Shown here piece by piece: positions 61,101 to 64,000 of a stretch of DNA of 64,000 nucleotides. Below the pieces are notes generated by a model that had not been told where the DNA came from, ran no database searches, and saw nothing but the letters and a program-made list of their open reading frames with translations. The stretch is taken from contig OX424564.1 of NCBI GenBank assembly GCA_949152475.1, positions 23,806,165 through 23,870,164 on the forward strand. The letters are read 5' to 3'. Source of the stretch: Terebella lapidaria (lineage: Eukaryota; Annelida; Polychaeta; Terebellida; Terebellidae). The translations under genes were made by a program, and so were the position numbers. Position 1 is the first letter of the stretch. Every line of letters starts with the position of its first letter.

Positions 61101-63408
61101 GATACAGCAATCAAGCTAAACACACTGTTTATGCATGTACAATAAACAGAGATCCTCCAAAATCCACGCAAAACGAGTAGACTATATTCAAGGGGCACAT
61201 GACTCTATCCGTCCTGATTAATTAACAACACGCCATGAAAACCAAACACCGCGTAACAGGTGACTCGATGGGTGATCCTAGAACAAGCAAACAACTGCCA
61301 AACTGGTATGGGGGTTTGCTTATCTAGTTCCTAAGAAAAACTCACTGAATATTTGCCTGCTTAATTATTTTATAATCGTGTGTATTTCAGTCATACATTG
61401 CATGATACCGCGTTGGCGTTGCGATGAGATGAAACGAAATCGCTATCATTTAGTCAACAACAAAAGACGGTAGGGAATAAAATTAATACAATTGTTATTG
61501 GAGAACACAGTAAAAAAAGGAGCGAAAAAGGTGTTATTGGAAAACATTTTAAAGGTGATTTTCTTGTAAAATAACGTGGCTTTAAAACAACGAGATGATA
61601 TTCTAGGAGAACAACAGTATCATCGATTGTAAAAACCTTTGGTTTTCACGAAGATGCAAGATTGATCGACGATTATGATACACTAACGATCGAAACGTCC
61701 TTGATTTCGCTATAAATTTTGGACCACTCCCTCCAGAAAGCATTTTTTCCAGTAGCCATAACCCTAAGAGCGCTCTTGGTGTCCATCTCTAAGGCAACTG
61801 CCCTGAAAGTCATCCCAGTCATGTTATTGGAAGAACACTTACTGGTGCAATGATACGCCTCTTTCATTCCTACGTAGTGTGTGTCTTTCGCAAGTAGGTA
61901 ATATGAGCGGGCATTACCTCCATATTTCCCGGGCAATAAGTCAAATTCCCAGCAGGTGAAAAGGGCGTAAACTTGGATGAAGGTTTTACAAAGCGGGAAT
62001 TCCGCAACAGCTGAAATTTTACGAGTGATCTATGGGGATATATTTTTCGGTGCTCTTTCTTCTTAGGAAGCAGCACCTTAGCTATTGAAAATCTGGCTCT
62101 CGTGCCTTTTTTTAAAAAACAAATCCGTCAAAAATATTCACGAGAAAATATCAGAATAGCCAGCTCATTTTCACTGATTGACGAAATATAATAATACATG
62201 GCGGTGCATACATGTACATTCAGAATAAAATGAGATAAGGTTTAATCAACATGTGAGTAAATTTGGCATAATTCGTTCAGTAGGACACCAATGTTCTTGA
62301 TTCTTATTGGCCAACGGCCTGCCACATCATCGATATCAATAATAGAGTATTGTATCAAAAGTACCCAATTTCATACTAGATCAAACCAGTTGAAAATTAC
62401 AACTTGTATTTTTCAAGGTAGTTCGTAACACGAGTAAGGGATATTATATTCCATATCTGGTCAAATTGCATATCAGGATATTCAAATACATCTGTTTATC
62501 TATGCAAGCCACATAGATATCAGTAATTACCACTCTGATGACTGTACTATTTACACACAAACAACAATTATAAAAGCCCGATTATTATGTATTTACGCTT
62601 ATAGGAATATAAACATTACTAAACCGCAGCGCGCGAGAGCCCAGTATGATAATTGCAGGCGATGGCGATGAAAATTACTATTGTATTTTCACTTGTCCGT
62701 GTAAACATATCTGTTGAAGTTTGTCTGGGCTGTTGTGCTTTGGGACCCGTGCGAGGTCAAAATTATAACATTTAGCAAATACTGGCGTAAAATGTTGGAG
62801 TATATTCTGTTCATTCACACTGGATCTGTTCATTCATATGATTTCATTAGTTGTACAACCTCGGCAATGACTTGTGGATTAATAACTTGTTTTCTAGAGT
62901 TTGTGGCTAAAATCAGGAATACAACGATGAAAAAATCAAAATGGTGTGCATACGACTAGTAATACTGGAAATACTATATAGGCCCTATAGTATAATTCTG
63001 GATGGATTATGATATATATTATACCGCAGGAATGCGACAATACAAAACACCAAACACGGATATAAACTGGTGCACTATTAAATATTGCGAGTTCATGCTT
63101 ACATAGCAGATGATATCACTGGTAGTATTTACTGCGACCGTGAAAACACATAGCACATGCTATATTAGATATGACACAGATAATTGATAAACCCTCGATG
63201 TACTTCATTTGATTTAGCATGGTATATATATTGTATATACGCTGCACGAGGTCGCTGTGTAATGTAATATACATCAATATATTATGCATTTGCATCTAAC
63301 CTAATACTGTACTCAATAAGCTGGATTCGAAAGTTTATGTGCATACTGTTAGTTGCATGTATTTAAGAACAACGTTTTGTTGATCTATGTTTCTTTCTTT
63401 TTGAACAG
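58103..63408. other. 5.3 kb without recognised genes
   Basis: AT-rich and rich in ACATGTA words. There is a 16-nt poly-G at 60344-60359 and a short CAGA repeat near 59279. Minus-strand open stretches near 61673-62076 overlap in two frames, carry no known domain and are not called. If the 55436 and 63409 exons belong together this is their intron. Confidence 0.4.
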
Positions 63409-64000
63409 GAAACATAGTGGAATAGACACAAACAAAAGACAGCCAATGGAAATTTGACTTCTGCCACAGAATGCCATCCTTGAAAAATTCATAATTTTTC
63501 TACATTCCAAATATCACTTCTTCCAAAATATCATCGACTCTCCGATCAAGACCATGATATGATAATCATCGAGAAAGACGCATCCGACAACGACAACTAT
63601 ATGACTGTGCTTATTTATCTACACCTCTCTATTTGAGAGCTCAACGCCGTATCACCGGGCTTTTAGCGTACGAGATTTCGGCTGCCTGACGCCTCATCCA
63701 TGCAAACTGCTGATATCCCAAGCACGAGGTGCTAGAGCGATAAGAGGTATATATTGTACGCTCCCCAATGCATGGGGCCATGCGTTGGTCCGTCGTTTAC
63801 ATGCCATCGTTCTACATTTGGAGGACAGTTCATCATACAACTCAAGATAATCGATATGAAATGATCCATATGAAATTATATGAATGTAGATCCGGACATG
63901 AATAAGTGCCGATTTTGGTCTTCAAACTCTTGAAAGGAAACTTTTGTTGGGGATTCTCTTTGCATTTGATTAACGGACCTTTTCTCATCAACTTGCCAGA
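63409..64000 (+). other. Possible exon beginning at a strong acceptor, runs to the window end
   Basis: ATCTATGTTTCTTTCTTTTT followed by GAACAG is a textbook acceptor, with exon sequence from 63409. No long frame follows, so it would be mostly untranslated. The right limit is unknown. Confidence 0.25.

Noticed and set aside
61673-62076. Overlapping minus-strand frames of 87 and 68 codons
   Set aside because: Two frames compete, there is no family match and no convincing splice sites. It could be an exon of an unknown gene but cannot be supported.

Overview
The window is eukaryotic nuclear DNA: AT-rich, with spliced genes (GT-AG introns), a TATA/CCAAT promoter, AATAAA poly(A) signals, microsatellites and many small DNA transposons. 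Gene content points to an invertebrate animal, most likely a marine one such as a lancelet-like deuterostome. The species cannot be fixed from sequence alone. Long poly-C/poly-G runs and frequent ACATGTA words are a further compositional character of the window.

Five protein genes are recognised, with exon structures worked out by splice phase and family alignment. From left to right: (1) an RGK-type (Rad/Gem/Rem) Ras-like GTPase, + strand, four coding exons, 7597-15144, 473 aa. (2) A single-exon bZIP factor of the Maf family with a large-Maf-like N-terminal activation region, - strand, 35309-36178, with a clear TATA/CRE/CCAAT promoter at 36551-36601. (3) WWOX, - strand, eight coding exons, 42282-46469, 414 aa. 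(4) ETFBKMT (METTL20), the mitochondrial methyltransferase of ETF-beta, - strand, three exons, 49031-50172, 269 aa. (5) MRM3 (RNMTL1), a mitochondrial SpoU-class rRNA 2'-O-methyltransferase, + strand, four exons, 51652-54058, 436 aa. ETFBKMT and MRM3 are divergent neighbours. Weak candidate exons of unknown genes lie at 55436-55473, 56078-56281 and 63409 onward.

The most interesting point is the gene order. In human, the four large-Maf genes (MAF, MAFA, MAFB, NRL) and the four RGK genes (RRAD, GEM, REM1, REM2) lie pairwise on chromosomes 16, 8, 20 and 14, and WWOX is the neighbour of MAF on 16q23. Here one RGK, one Maf and one WWOX sit within 40 kb. This looks like the ancestral linkage before the vertebrate genome duplications, still tight.

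The rest is repeat-rich. A 757-bp TA-flanked inverted-repeat transposon (16818-17574) sits in a dispersed repeat whose second copy (46951-47778) lacks it, and that second copy is itself inserted in the arm of a 1.5-kb foldback element just upstream of WWOX. An element at 38302-39469 with an 8-bp target duplication carries five exact TCAAGGTCA nuclear-receptor half sites and lies inside a larger repeat (37995-40780). There is a TTAA-flanked hairpin at 29019-29113, a TA-flanked MITE in a WWOX intron, a pair of diverged GC-rich repeats (19061-19799, 20517-21169) followed by an eroded coding-like segment, and several tandem arrays. Long stretches (23.1-28.2 kb, 30.1-33.1 kb, 58.1-63.4 kb) show nothing recognisable.
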